From NCBI GenBank assembly GCA_041687495.1, contig JAWLBR010000027.1, positions 1 through 32,411 of the forward strand: 32,411 nucleotides of DNA. Direction: 5' to 3'. This stretch comes from JAWLBR01 sp041687495 (GTDB taxonomy: Bacteria; Bacillota; Limnochordia; DTU087; JAAYGB01). Shown here piece after piece: positions 22,382 to 30,558 of this stretch (positions within the stretch are counted from its first letter, which is position 1; every line of letters starts with the position of its first letter). The position numbers were made by a program, and so were the translations under genes. A model generated the notes under the pieces. That model was given only the letters and a program-made list of their open reading frames with translations, made no database searches and was not told where the DNA came from.

Positions 22382-24196
22382 ATGCAACTGCGCAATATTG
22401 CGATTATCGCACACGTGGACCATGGGAAGACCACTTTAGTTGATGGGATCTTAAGACAAACGGGGGTCTTTCGCCAAAACGAACAGGTGCAGGAGCGGGT
22501 GCTCGACTCCAACGACCTGGAGCGGGAACGGGGCATTACCATTTTGTCCAAGAACACCGCTATCCTGTATGATGACTACAAGATCAACATTGTCGATACC
22601 CCAGGACACGCAGACTTCGGCGGCGAGGTTGAGCGGATCCTAGGCATGGTAGATGGGGCTCTGCTGGTGGTTGATGCCTTTGAAGGGCCAATGCCGCAGA
22701 CCCGGTTTGTTTTGCAGAAGGCTTTGACCCAAAGGGTCAAACCGTTAGTAGTTGTGAACAAGGTGGACCGCAGCGATGCTCGGCCACACGAAGTAGTAGA
22801 TGAAGTCCTCGATTTGTTCATTGACTTGGGCGCCGATGATGACCTACTGGAGTTTCCAGTGCTTTATGCAAGCGCCAGGGCGGGGATTGCCGCTAGAACG
22901 CCGGAGGACGTGCTGGAGAGACTGCACACCGGGGGCGGATCGGTGATGCCTCTACTCGATGCGATCATCGAGCACGTACCAGCCCCTGAAGGCAATGAAT
23001 TTGAACCGCTGCAACTCTTGGTTAGTAACCTAGATTACGATCCATACATTGGACGCATTGCCATTGGGCGGGTACGCAACGGGCAGCTTGCCCCGGGACA
23101 GAACGTCTTGGTCGTCCGAGGGGAAAGTGATAAGCTGCAGAAAGAGCGAGTCGGCCGAGTCTACACTTTTGCCAACTTGCAGCGGGTGGAAGCTCCTCAG
23201 GCCAAGGCTGGAGACATTGTGGCCGTCTCTGGCATTGAGCAGATTGAGATTGGAGATACCATTGCCGATACCGAATCACCGCAAGCACTGCCGCCGGTTG
23301 AGGTGGACGAGCCTACCTTGACAATGCTGTTTCGAGTGAATGACAGTCCCTTTGCCGGCAGAGAAGGCGACTACCTTACCTCCCGTCACCTGAAGGACCG
23401 GTTGGAGCGGGAGAAGCGGATTAATGTAGCCTTGCGGGTGAGAGAAACTGATAGCCCCGATATCTTTGAGGTATCGGGTCGTGGCGAGCTGCATCTATCT
23501 ATTCTACTGGAGAACATGCGGCGGGAAGGGTATGAGTTGGCGGTGTCCAAGCCTAGAGCCGTCGTCAAGGAGACTGAGGAAGGCCTTATGGAGCCTCTCG
23601 AGCGTTTGGCCATTGACGTGCCCAGTGAGTTCATGGGTACTGTTATGGAGAAAATCGGAGCTCGCAAAGGCGAGTTGGCCCATATGCACCACATGGCTGA
23701 TGGCCGGGTGAAGTTGGAATTTGTCGTTCCAACCCGGGGCCTCATTGGCTTTAACTCCCAGTTTCTTACGGATACTAAGGGCACGGGCATTATGTACTAC
23801 AGCTTCTATGGCTACGGGCCGTATCGGGGCGATATTGCCCATCGCACCTGTGGCGCGCTAGTTGCCTGGGAAGCGGGAACAGCTACATCCTATGCCATCA
23901 GCAACATTCAGGAGCGGGGAACCCTATTTATTCGCCCGGCTACTGAAGTGTACGAAGGGATGGTCATTGGGGAGAACGCCCGGGAGGGCGATCTAGACGT
24001 CAATATTGCGAAGCAAAAGCATGTGACTAACATGCGGTCTTCGACGAAAGACATTGCAGTCAAGATCGATGAACCCCGAACTTTGACCCTAGAAGAAGCA
24101 CTCGCCTTTGTCGCCGAAGACGAGCTGGTTGAGATCACTCCAAAGAGTATTCGACTGCGCAAGCAGATGCTCAATAAGAACAAGCGACAGAAATAG
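22382..24196 (+). CDS. typA: Ribosome-associated GTPase TypA/BipA
   Basis: 604 aa, the normal length. The G domain has AHVDHGKTT (10-18), the ERERGITI switch, DTPGHADFGGEVER and NKVD. EF-G-like domains II, III and V follow. The TypA-specific C-terminal domain contains FNSQFLTDTKGTGIMYYSF (abbreviated: TKGTGIM), YGPYRGDI, and the ending DELVEITPKSIRLRKQ. It binds the ribosome A site in place of EF-G and aids ribosome assembly and growth under cold or other stress. GGAGAGGG (22363-22370) lies 11 nt before the ATG. Monocistronic, with its own promoter and a strong terminator. Confidence 0.97.
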   Translation: MQLRNIAIIAHVDHGKTTLVDGILRQTGVFRQNEQVQERVLDSNDLERERGITILSKNTAILYDDYKINIVDTPGHADFGGEVERILGMVDGALLVVDAFEGPMPQTRFVLQKALTQRVKPLVVVNKVDRSDARPHEVVDEVLDLFIDLGADDDLLEFPVLYASARAGIAARTPEDVLERLHTGGGSVMPLLDAIIEHVPAPEGNEFEPLQLLVSNLDYDPYIGRIAIGRVRNGQLAPGQNVLVVRGESDKLQKERVGRVYTFANLQRVEAPQAKAGDIVAVSGIEQIEIGDTIADTESPQALPPVEVDEPTLTMLFRVNDSPFAGREGDYLTSRHLKDRLEREKRINVALRVRETDSPDIFEVSGRGELHLSILLENMRREGYELAVSKPRAVVKETEEGLMEPLERLAIDVPSEFMGTVMEKIGARKGELAHMHHMADGRVKLEFVVPTRGLIGFNSQFLTDTKGTGIMYYSFYGYGPYRGDIAHRTCGALVAWEAGTATSYAISNIQERGTLFIRPATEVYEGMVIGENAREGDLDVNIAKQKHVTNMRSSTKDIAVKIDEPRTLTLEEALAFVAEDELVEITPKSIRLRKQMLNKNKRQK

Positions 24197-24217
24197 AGAC
24201 AGTCTTTAGCTACATGC

Positions 24218-24253
24218 AAAAAGGCGGGCCCTGATTCGGGCCACGCCTTTTTT
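24218..24253. terminator. Bidirectional terminator between typA and the YjcZ-like gene
   Basis: AAAAAGGCGGGCCC pairs with GGGCCACGCCTTTTTT (one bulged A). The run of A before and T after lets it work for both converging genes. Confidence 0.88.
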
Positions 24254-24323
24254 GCTAGGTGAGAAACCATTGTTGGATACTCCCAACAGACAGGCGCAGG
24301 GAATGCCAACGCCTTGCTATGGA

Positions 24324-24428
24324 TTAGTATCCGAAGCCAATGCCTCCAAACACCAAGAGGATGAGGATCAAGAAGATAATAAACGAGAAGGAACCGCCAC
24401 CAAACAATCCAGTGTTAGCGTCTACCAT
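24324..24428 (-). CDS. YjcZ-like 34-aa membrane mini-protein
   Basis: Reading down from ATG 24428, 34 codons end at TAA 24324-24326. The product starts MVDANTGLFGGGSFSF, has a hydrophobic run IIFLILILLVF (residues 17-27) and ends GGIGFGY. A Gly/Phe-rich start, one membrane helix and a Gly-Phe-Gly-Tyr end is the plan of the YjcZ/sporulation-associated mini-proteins of Firmicutes, which occur in spore coats and forespore membranes. GGGAGGTG lies 7 nt upstream, as good as any ribosome site in the window. The gene is divergent from the cyclic di-GMP gene and convergent with typA. A CATATGATA box about 43-51 nt upstream resembles a late-sporulation -10, but no matching -35 was found. Confidence 0.72.
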   Translation of the reverse strand: MVDANTGLFGGGSFSFIIFLILILLVFGGIGFGY

Positions 24429-24448
24429 ATCGTGCACCTCCCATTGCT

Positions 24449-24476
24449 TTGTTCTTGCCGCTTACAGTCATATCAT
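24449..24476 (+). promoter_or_regulatory. Possible promoter of the GGDEF/HD-GYP gene
   Basis: TTGTTC (24449-24454), 16 nt, TATCAT (24471-24476). The start near 24482 would give a leader of about 240 nt. It overlaps the upstream region of the mini-gene on the other strand. Confidence 0.35.
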
Positions 24477-24480
24477 ATGG

Positions 24481-24719
24481 AGAGGCGAGGCAATGCGAAA
24501 TAGGACGCCAGGGCTATTTCACCTCTAGTTGGGACAGAGCTCGCAGCGCTGAAGTCCCCATTTGCAGGCCTTTGCAGGGTCGGCGTATCTGGTACGAGGA
24601 GAGAAGTAGATCTGGTAGAGGAATTAAACTGCAGGTTGGTGAAACATTCAAGCACATCGGTGTTTTCAGAGTAGGGCTCAGAGCGACTGGTCTGGCACCT
24701 GACATGGAGGTCGGTAGCG
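24481..24719 (+). other. Long leader before the GGDEF/HD-GYP gene, partly structured
   Basis: No gene seen. AGAGG (24481-24485) can pair with CCTCT (24522-24526), and GAAATAG (24497-24503) with CTATTTC (24514-24520), leaving an 11-nt asymmetric internal loop. A direct repeat TTTGCAGG occurs twice near 24560-24580. It does not match the cyclic di-GMP-I riboswitch consensus I know. The ribosome site GGAGGT (24706-24711) ends the leader. Confidence 0.3.
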
Positions 24720-27617
24720 TTGAAGCCATTGGGCTGCCTAATTGCATTTGCCGCACTGCTTAGTCTAGTAGTATACTTCCTGAACATCACCTTGGCCTGG
24801 GTCATCGGAGTGGCGGGAGTCATTTGGGCGGCTCTTCGCTGGGGGATGCAGGGGGGAGCGCTGTTCTCGATTACGGCGACGATGATTGTGGGCCTGGCTA
24901 CTTCCGGGTTTGGAGTGCAGGTGCCGCCTCAAGCAATCCTTGCCGGGATTATTGCTTATGTGATCATCGGACTGGTAGTTGGGCGGATGAAAGATACCAT
25001 GGAGTGGCAGCGGGCTGAGTTGAAAAGAAGCAGCGAGCGGCTGGAACTTGCCCTTGATGGAGCTCGCCAGGGGTGGTGGGACTGGAATATCCCTACTGGA
25101 CAGGTGCACCGAGATGCCAGGTATCTAGCTCTGTTTGGGAAGAGTCCAAAGGACATGGAAGAGACTCTTGCCGAATTTCAGAGTGCTATTCATCCCGAAG
25201 ACAGGGAGAAGCTAATGGATGCGCTTTATCGTCACCTGGAAGAAAACACTCCCTTTTATGAGGCAGAATATCGGATCATGACAGACACGGGAGAATGGAA
25301 GTGGCTGGTTGACCGAGGGAAAATCGTCGCCAAAGATGCCGAGGGACAGCCACTACGGGTTGTTGGTGTTGGCCAGGATATTTCAGATACGAAACGCATG
25401 GAAGAGACCCTGGCCATAGAGCGGGAAGAGTTGGCGGTGACCCTGCGATCCATTGGCGATGGAGTAATTGTAACTGACCTAAATAGTCGAGTGACCATGC
25501 TCAATTGGGTGGCAGAGGAATTGACCGGCTGGAAAGAGGAGCAGGCAGTGGGGCAGCCGCTAGAGACCGTGTTCAATATTGTCAACGAGCATACCGGTGA
25601 GCCCAGTGAGAACCCCGTGGGTAAAGTCCTAGCCACAGGACGAGTTCAAGGGCTCGCTAATCATACAGCGTTGATCTGCCGTGATGGGGCTAAGCGCAGC
25701 ATAGCCGATAGTGCAGCCCCGATTCGAAGTCGGGATGGAGAGATCATTGGAGTAGTACTGGTGTTTCGAGACGTCACCGACAAAAAGAAGATGGAAGCCG
25801 CCCTTGAGCAAAGTGAACGCACCTACCGCAACTTGTTTCACAATGCTCAGGTAGGTCTGTTCCGGACTACTCCCGACGGGAGAGTCCTTGAGGCTAATGA
25901 ACAGTTTGCTCAGCTGCTGGGATATCAGAGGCGGGAGGATGTCTTGAGGGTCCGCAACATAGCCGAACACTATAGGGATGCGAACGTAAGGGTGCAGGTG
26001 ATTGACAGGCTACAGCGTGAAGGTGAGCTCAGCAAGATTCGGACCGAGATGGTAAGAACCGACGGTAGTCCTATTGTTGCTATGTATTCAGCTCGCTATG
26101 ATGCTCAGCAAGGGTGGCTCGAGGGCGTGCTTGAGGACGTTACCGACAGAGAGTTAGCACTGGAAGCCATCAAGCAGGGAGAACAGCGGTATCGCTACCT
26201 ATATGAACACAGCCCGGTGGGTCTAATCACTCTAGATTCAGCGGGAACCGTGAAAGAGGTCAACGATAACACTTGCAGGCTGATCCAACAAATTGTCGGC
26301 GATGAGCGGCTCATTAACGACCTCAGCCGCCTATCACGGTTTTTAGGGAGAGCTTTGCAGGAGAATTTGGCAGCGGCGATGGCCAGTGAAGATGGACTGA
26401 GGGGAGAGAAGCGTTTTACCGACTACAAGGGCGAGGATGTCTGGATTCGGTACTGGGTCAATCCCATCCGTACTGACGCATGCGATGGTGAAGAGATCTT
26501 AATCGCCTGCGAGGATATTACCTCGATCAAGGAAGTTGAGAATCGAATACGCTACCTCAGTTTCCACGATAAACTCACAGGGCTGTACAACCGGGCGTAC
26601 TTCGAGGAGGAACTTGATCGGCTCAATACAGCGCGGCAAATGCCCCTGAGCATCATCATTGGAGATGTCAATGGACTCAAACTGGTCAACGACGCCTTCG
26701 GCCATCAGGCCGGTGATCAGTTCCTGCGTGAGATCGCCAAGATTCTCAGCGCCTGCTGCCGCAAGGAAGATGTGATTGCCCGGTGGGGTGGAGACGAGTT
26801 CGTCATCCTCCTGCCAAAGACCGAATCCAGGGTCGCTGAGGAGGTCTGTGAGCGGATCAAAGGGGCCTGTCGCACTAGTGACCTGTGCCCAATCCGTCCC
26901 AGTATAGCCCTCGGTAGCGCAACTAAGGTGGACGTCAGCGAAGAGAGCGAAGGGCTGCTGCGGCGGGCAGAGGAGCGGATGTATCGCGCTAAGTTGGGGG
27001 AGAGCACCAGTGCCCGCAGTGCCATTATCGCTTCGTTGACCAAAACGCTACGGGAGAAGAGCTGCGAAACAGAGGAACACGCTGAACGTCTACGGGGCTA
27101 TGCTGTTCGCCTGGGCCGGGTGCTTGGCCTGTCCGGCGGGGAGCTAGATGACTTGGCAGTGATGGCCGCACTGCACGACATTGGCAAGATTGCTACTCCG
27201 AATGAGATTTTGTCCAAGCCCAGCCCCCTAACTGAAGAAGAGTGGTCTCACATCAGGGAGCACCCAGAAGTGGGATACCGCATAGCTCAAGCGTCTACAG
27301 ACCTGGCACCTATTGCCGAGGATATCTTGGCTCACCACGAGCGTTGGGACGGTAACGGATACCCGCAAGGCTTGCGGGCAGAGGAAATTCCCATTGTTTC
27401 CCGCATTATCTCAGTAGTTGACGCCTATGATGTGATGACTAACGGTCGTCCATACAAGCAGCCTATCGATCAGGTTGAGGCGCTTTTGGAGCTGCAGCGC
27501 TGTGCCGGAACACAGTTTGACCCCCGCATAGTCAACGCGTTTGTGGCGATGATGCTCAGCCAGGACGCCGTCGATCAAGCAGCTCCATCGCAGTTGGAGG
27601 AGCATGGCGATGACTGA
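24720..27617 (+). CDS. Membrane-bound multi-PAS GGDEF + HD-GYP protein (cyclic di-GMP turnover)
   Basis: 965 aa from TTG 24720, fixed by GGAGGT 8 nt upstream. Three membrane helices in residues 5-90 (the last AILAGIIAYVIIGLVVG) are followed by four PAS-type sensor domains, about 105-228, 233-360, 361-483 and 484-610. Then comes a GGDEF domain (about 620-775) with an intact GGDEF motif near 690, substrate residues NDAFGHQAGD and an RxxD product-inhibition site (RKED) five residues before GGDEF. The metal loop reads DVNGLK, where Asn replaces the second acidic residue of many cyclases. Last is an HD-GYP phosphodiesterase domain with LHDIGK (about 818-823) and HHERWDGNGYP (about 872-882), all catalytic residues present. 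It could thus both synthesise and hydrolyse cyclic di-GMP. Alone in its transcript as far as can be seen. Confidence 0.93.
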   Translation: MKPLGCLIAFAALLSLVVYFLNITLAWVIGVAGVIWAALRWGMQGGALFSITATMIVGLATSGFGVQVPPQAILAGIIAYVIIGLVVGRMKDTMEWQRAELKRSSERLELALDGARQGWWDWNIPTGQVHRDARYLALFGKSPKDMEETLAEFQSAIHPEDREKLMDALYRHLEENTPFYEAEYRIMTDTGEWKWLVDRGKIVAKDAEGQPLRVVGVGQDISDTKRMEETLAIEREELAVTLRSIGDGVIVTDLNSRVTMLNWVAEELTGWKEEQAVGQPLETVFNIVNEHTGEPSENPVGKVLATGRVQGLANHTALICRDGAKRSIADSAAPIRSRDGEIIGVVLVFRDVTDKKKMEAALEQSERTYRNLFHNAQVGLFRTTPDGRVLEANEQFAQLLGYQRREDVLRVRNIAEHYRDANVRVQVIDRLQREGELSKIRTEMVRTDGSPIVAMYSARYDAQQGWLEGVLEDVTDRELALEAIKQGEQRYRYLYEHSPVGLITLDSAGTVKEVNDNTCRLIQQIVGDERLINDLSRLSRFLGRALQENLAAAMASEDGLRGEKRFTDYKGEDVWIRYWVNPIRTDACDGEEILIACEDITSIKEVENRIRYLSFHDKLTGLYNRAYFEEELDRLNTARQMPLSIIIGDVNGLKLVNDAFGHQAGDQFLREIAKILSACCRKEDVIARWGGDEFVILLPKTESRVAEEVCERIKGACRTSDLCPIRPSIALGSATKVDVSEESEGLLRRAEERMYRAKLGESTSARSAIIASLTKTLREKSCETEEHAERLRGYAVRLGRVLGLSGGELDDLAVMAALHDIGKIATPNEILSKPSPLTEEEWSHIREHPEVGYRIAQASTDLAPIAEDILAHHERWDGNGYPQGLRAEEIPIVSRIISVVDAYDVMTNGRPYKQPIDQVEALLELQRCAGTQFDPRIVNAFVAMMLSQDAVDQAAPSQLEEHGDD

Positions 27618-27952
27618 GGTGACCAAAAGAGGAACTCCGAGTTTGCGGACGCAAGCTCTAGCCCTGGCTACTTCCTTTCACAGCCACTGGTGCATATACT
27701 TGTATCAGGTTGCTGCGAGAAGACCAGGGGAGGGTGGTTCATCCTTCCCGGGACAGCAAGCTTTTCCTCATAGTTTAGAAGCTTCCTTTGACACTGCCTG
27801 CCAAGGCGGTATACGATGGTACTGCCCTGTTTCTTACCTACCGTCGAAAAATGCAACTATCCACAACAAGACTATGGCAAATGGCGCAATCCATCACAGG
27901 TGCCTGGCAGACAGCCTGCCTGCCGTGGTGAACCGCGAAAGGGTGATCGCAA
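27618..27952. other. Gene-poor stretch between the GGDEF/HD-GYP and DedA genes
   Basis: No convincing gene. It holds a small hairpin GAG-T-TTGCG/CGCAA-G-CTC near 27639-27658 (no T-run), a pair of AAGCTT sites forming an imperfect hairpin near 27759-27785, a promoter at 27788-27817, and GGCAG-ACAGC-CTGCC near 27906-27920. An open frame with poor composition crosses it and is rejected below. Confidence 0.5.
27788..27817 (+). promoter_or_regulatory. Promoter upstream of the DedA-family gene
   Basis: TTGACA (27788-27793), then TATACG after 16 nt or TACGAT after 18 nt. It would give a leader of 130-170 nt. Confidence 0.5.
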
Positions 27953-27988
27953 CTGGCTGCGCAAAGTATTGTTAACTTCCTAGGGGGA

Positions 27989-28669
27989 TTGGGCCTTAGC
28001 GGGCTCTTGTTGGCTATGGCACTGGAAGGCTCGTCGCTACCGTTTCCTGGCTCGTTGGTGGTTTTGGCTTTTGGCTATCTACTTAGTCCAGACATTACGG
28101 AGATGGCCATAATCGCATTGGGGATGAGTCTTACCTACAGCGTTTTTTCGTATATCGCCTACGCCATCGGGTGCAAGATGGAACAGCAAATCAGGAAGCG
28201 GTACAGCAGGCCTTTAGGGAAGGCTCAAGTTTGGTTTCGCCGCTATGGAGAGTGGAGTATCGCCTTCCTTCGCCCATTCGGATTGGGCAACTATATCTCA
28301 TATATTGCGGGAATGAGTAGGGTGCATCCGCTGCGATACGGCATTTATACCATCATTGGAATTTATCCTTGGTCATTGGGGATGCTCTGGCTCGGCAGAT
28401 TTTCCCGGGGGAATGCTGCAGTGATAGCTCAGGTGCTGCAGGAGCACCAAGGTTATCTGTTGCTATTCAGTTTGACGGCAGCTGTGGCGCTTCTTGGTGG
28501 CTGGGTGTACAAACGCCACAAGAAAATCGCTGTCTTTGGCAGCTGGAAAGACGGGGCAGAAGCCGAACAAGATAGTGCGCAAAGTGAAGAGGGGATAGTC
28601 GATGACGCCGCTGGCAAGATAGCTGCTTATACCGATCTTCCTACTCCTACGCGCAAATTCGGGGCCTAA
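27989..28669 (+). CDS. DedA-family (VTT domain) membrane protein
   Basis: At least 226 aa. The DedA core is clear: GLLLAMALEGSSLPFPGSLVVLAFG in the N-terminal part (ALEGSSLPFPG is diagnostic), a re-entrant region near YAIGCKMEQQ, then FLRPFGLGNYISYIAGMSRVHPLRYG abbreviated as RPFGLGNYIS and GMSRV, and two further helices. Members move lipids such as undecaprenyl phosphate across the membrane or support proton-dependent envelope upkeep. The C-terminal 45 residues are hydrophilic and unlike the family. The start is unclear: TTG 27989 has AGGGGG only one base away and cuts into the usual N-terminal helix. The frame is open back to 27947, and ATT 27968 or CTG 27953 (after GGGTGATC) would restore the expected IVNFLGGLG segment. 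Confidence 0.82.
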   Translation: MGLSGLLLAMALEGSSLPFPGSLVVLAFGYLLSPDITEMAIIALGMSLTYSVFSYIAYAIGCKMEQQIRKRYSRPLGKAQVWFRRYGEWSIAFLRPFGLGNYISYIAGMSRVHPLRYGIYTIIGIYPWSLGMLWLGRFSRGNAAVIAQVLQEHQGYLLLFSLTAAVALLGGWVYKRHKKIAVFGSWKDGAEAEQDSAQSEEGIVDDAAGKIAAYTDLPTPTRKFGA

Positions 28670-28728
28670 CCCGCAGCAGTAACCCAACCGATAGACAAAG
28701 AGCGAAAAAGCAAAGCGACCGATACCAT

Positions 28729-28766
28729 AAGGGCCAGAGACAGCATTGCCGTTGTCTCTGGCCCTT
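28729..28766. terminator. Bidirectional terminator between DedA and ABC exporter genes
   Basis: A 14-bp stem, AAGGGCCAGAGACA (28729-28742) with TGTCTCTGGCCCTT (28753-28766), and a 10-nt loop, between convergent genes. T-runs are short. Confidence 0.7.
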
Positions 28767-28782
28767 CGTGATCAGGTCTATG

Positions 28783-30558
28783 CTATGCTGTAAGGCTGGC
28801 AGTAGCGGCACTTTCCTGAGCGGCAACCAGCTGCCAGTATTCTCCCCGTTGGATTAACAGCTCCTCATGGGTTCCTCTTTCCAAGATCTTTCCCTTACCG
28901 ATGACGATGATCTGGTCCGCACTGCGAATGGTCGACAAGCGGTGAGCGATGACAAATGATGTACGCCCTTCCAGAAGCTTCTCTAGAGCAGCCTGGACCT
29001 TCTGCTCGGTCACCGTGTCCACGTGGGCTGTAGCCTCGTCGAGAATCAAGATGCGGGGATCCGCCAGCAGCGCCCGGGCAAAGGAAAGGAGCTGCCTTTG
29101 TCCCGTAGAGAAGTTGCTGCCTCTCTCTGTCAGCATCGTCTCCAAGGTGATCCCCTGCTGCCGAAATGGGTCAGCTAATCCCACAGTCTGCAGTGCCTGC
29201 CACATCTGTTCCTCGCTGGCATCGGGAGCACCGAAGCGGAGGTTCTCCCGCAGGGTTCCGGAAAACAAGAATGGGTCCTGCAAGACAAGTCCAATTTGCC
29301 TACGATAACTAACCAGTTCTCGCTCTAGGACGTTGCAGCCGTCAACCAAAATCTGTCCGGACTGAGGCTGGTAGAACCGGCACAGCAAGTTGATGATCGA
29401 GGTCTTGCCCGCTCCCGTATGGCCGACCAATGCGATGGTCTCACCGACCTCAGCCTTCAGGCTAATGTCCCGCAGAACGATCTCATCGTTGTCATAACCA
29501 AAGACAATGTCTTTGAACTCCACCTCACCGGCGATGGGCGGCATGGCTGGTAGCCTAGGATCTACCTCGGCTGGAGTTGCAAAGATGTCGTCGATCCGTA
29601 CCGCTCCTGCCAGTGCCCGCTGGATAATCCGATAGGCTTGGGATAGCCCCCGCAGCGGTCCAAAGAACTGTCCTGAGTAGCTGATAAACGCAATCAGAGT
29701 ACCTGTGGTGGTAGAGCCGGCCATCACCCAGCGGCCGCCGAAGTACAGCAGAGCGGCTAAGCTCAATAGCCAGCTTAAGTCCACTAACGGCCAAAAGTAG
29801 GCAAAAACCCGCACCGCTCTAAGGCCTGAGTTGAGCAGTTCTTTGTTGGCCTTGGCAAAGCGTTCATCGAAATACTCCTGAGCGCCAAAGGCTTGGATGA
29901 CCCGCATTCCGGAGATGGTCTCCTGCGAGTTGGCGTTAACCGCCGATGCCTGTTCTCTGACGAGGTCCTCTGCCTTGTGGATTCGGCTGTTAAGAACAGT
30001 GATGGCGAAGACCAGTAGTGGCAGGAATAACAAGGTGATGGCTGTCATTCTTACGTCAAGCCACAGCATGACTCCTAGAAAGCCGAACAACTTTAGGCTG
30101 TCAATGATCATGTTGACGATGGCATTGCTGACTAGCTCAGACAGGGCGTCAACATCGCTGGTCAGTCGCGTAATTACCTTTCCCACTGGAATCTTGTCGA
30201 AGAAGCTTACTGGCAGTGACTGCAGCCTATGGAAAAGATCCCGTCGGATATCCCTGATAATGTCCTGCCCCACTTGAGCCATGAGCCGTGCCCGCACAGC
30301 ATTGGACAAATTGACCAAGATAAACAGCGTGACGGCCCCTAGAATTAGCCGGATGAGGCCGGCGATGTCTCCTGGACCGATATATCGGTCAATGGCAATC
30401 CGGGCGACCATTGGCAGCACAATGCTGGCTCCCGCCCCGAGCAGCATCACCGCGACACTGACCGTTAATCGGTGAACATGGGGCTGCAGGTAGGGGCGCA
30501 ACTTAAGCAAACTGCGCATCGCTGACCTACGATCGTGGACTTGGTAGTCCTCAGCCAT
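28783..30558 (-). CDS. ABC exporter half-transporter, subunit with consensus catalytic site
   Basis: 591 aa. Six membrane helices span about residues 30-320, with an export-type membrane domain (SFFDKIPVGKVITRLTSDVDALSE, abbreviated: ITRLTSDVDAL). The ATPase domain has Walker A GHTGAGKTS, Q-loop LVLQDPFLFSG, Walker B ILILDEATAHVD with the catalytic Glu, and the switch His in VIAHRLST. The signature is altered to FSTGQ from LSGGQ. It pairs with the product of the upstream gene, which it overlaps by 8 bp. GGAGGTGA lies about 8 nt before the ATG. The pair resembles TM287/288 and the Bacillus YheI/YheH exporters; the cargo is unknown, multidrug or lipid being usual. Confidence 0.9.
   Translation of the reverse strand: MAEDYQVHDRRSAMRSLLKLRPYLQPHVHRLTVSVAVMLLGAGASIVLPMVARIAIDRYIGPGDIAGLIRLILGAVTLFILVNLSNAVRARLMAQVGQDIIRDIRRDLFHRLQSLPVSFFDKIPVGKVITRLTSDVDALSELVSNAIVNMIIDSLKLFGFLGVMLWLDVRMTAITLLFLPLLVFAITVLNSRIHKAEDLVREQASAVNANSQETISGMRVIQAFGAQEYFDERFAKANKELLNSGLRAVRVFAYFWPLVDLSWLLSLAALLYFGGRWVMAGSTTTGTLIAFISYSGQFFGPLRGLSQAYRIIQRALAGAVRIDDIFATPAEVDPRLPAMPPIAGEVEFKDIVFGYDNDEIVLRDISLKAEVGETIALVGHTGAGKTSIINLLCRFYQPQSGQILVDGCNVLERELVSYRRQIGLVLQDPFLFSGTLRENLRFGAPDASEEQMWQALQTVGLADPFRQQGITLETMLTERGSNFSTGQRQLLSFARALLADPRILILDEATAHVDTVTEQKVQAALEKLLEGRTSFVIAHRLSTIRSADQIIVIGKGKILERGTHEELLIQRGEYWQLVAAQESAATASLTA

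Noticed and set aside
24481..24719. Cyclic di-GMP riboswitch in the leader of the GGDEF/HD-GYP gene
   Set aside because: The conserved aptamer pieces I know for class I could not be found; the local hairpins alone are not enough to name a riboswitch.
27604..27975. Open frame of about 121 codons overlapping the end of the GGDEF/HD-GYP gene, with GGAGGAG before ATG 27610
   Set aside because: The ribosome site is attractive, but the product is rich in Cys, His, Trp and Ser with no domain-like pattern, a promoter lies inside it, and no family is recognised. Probably chance.
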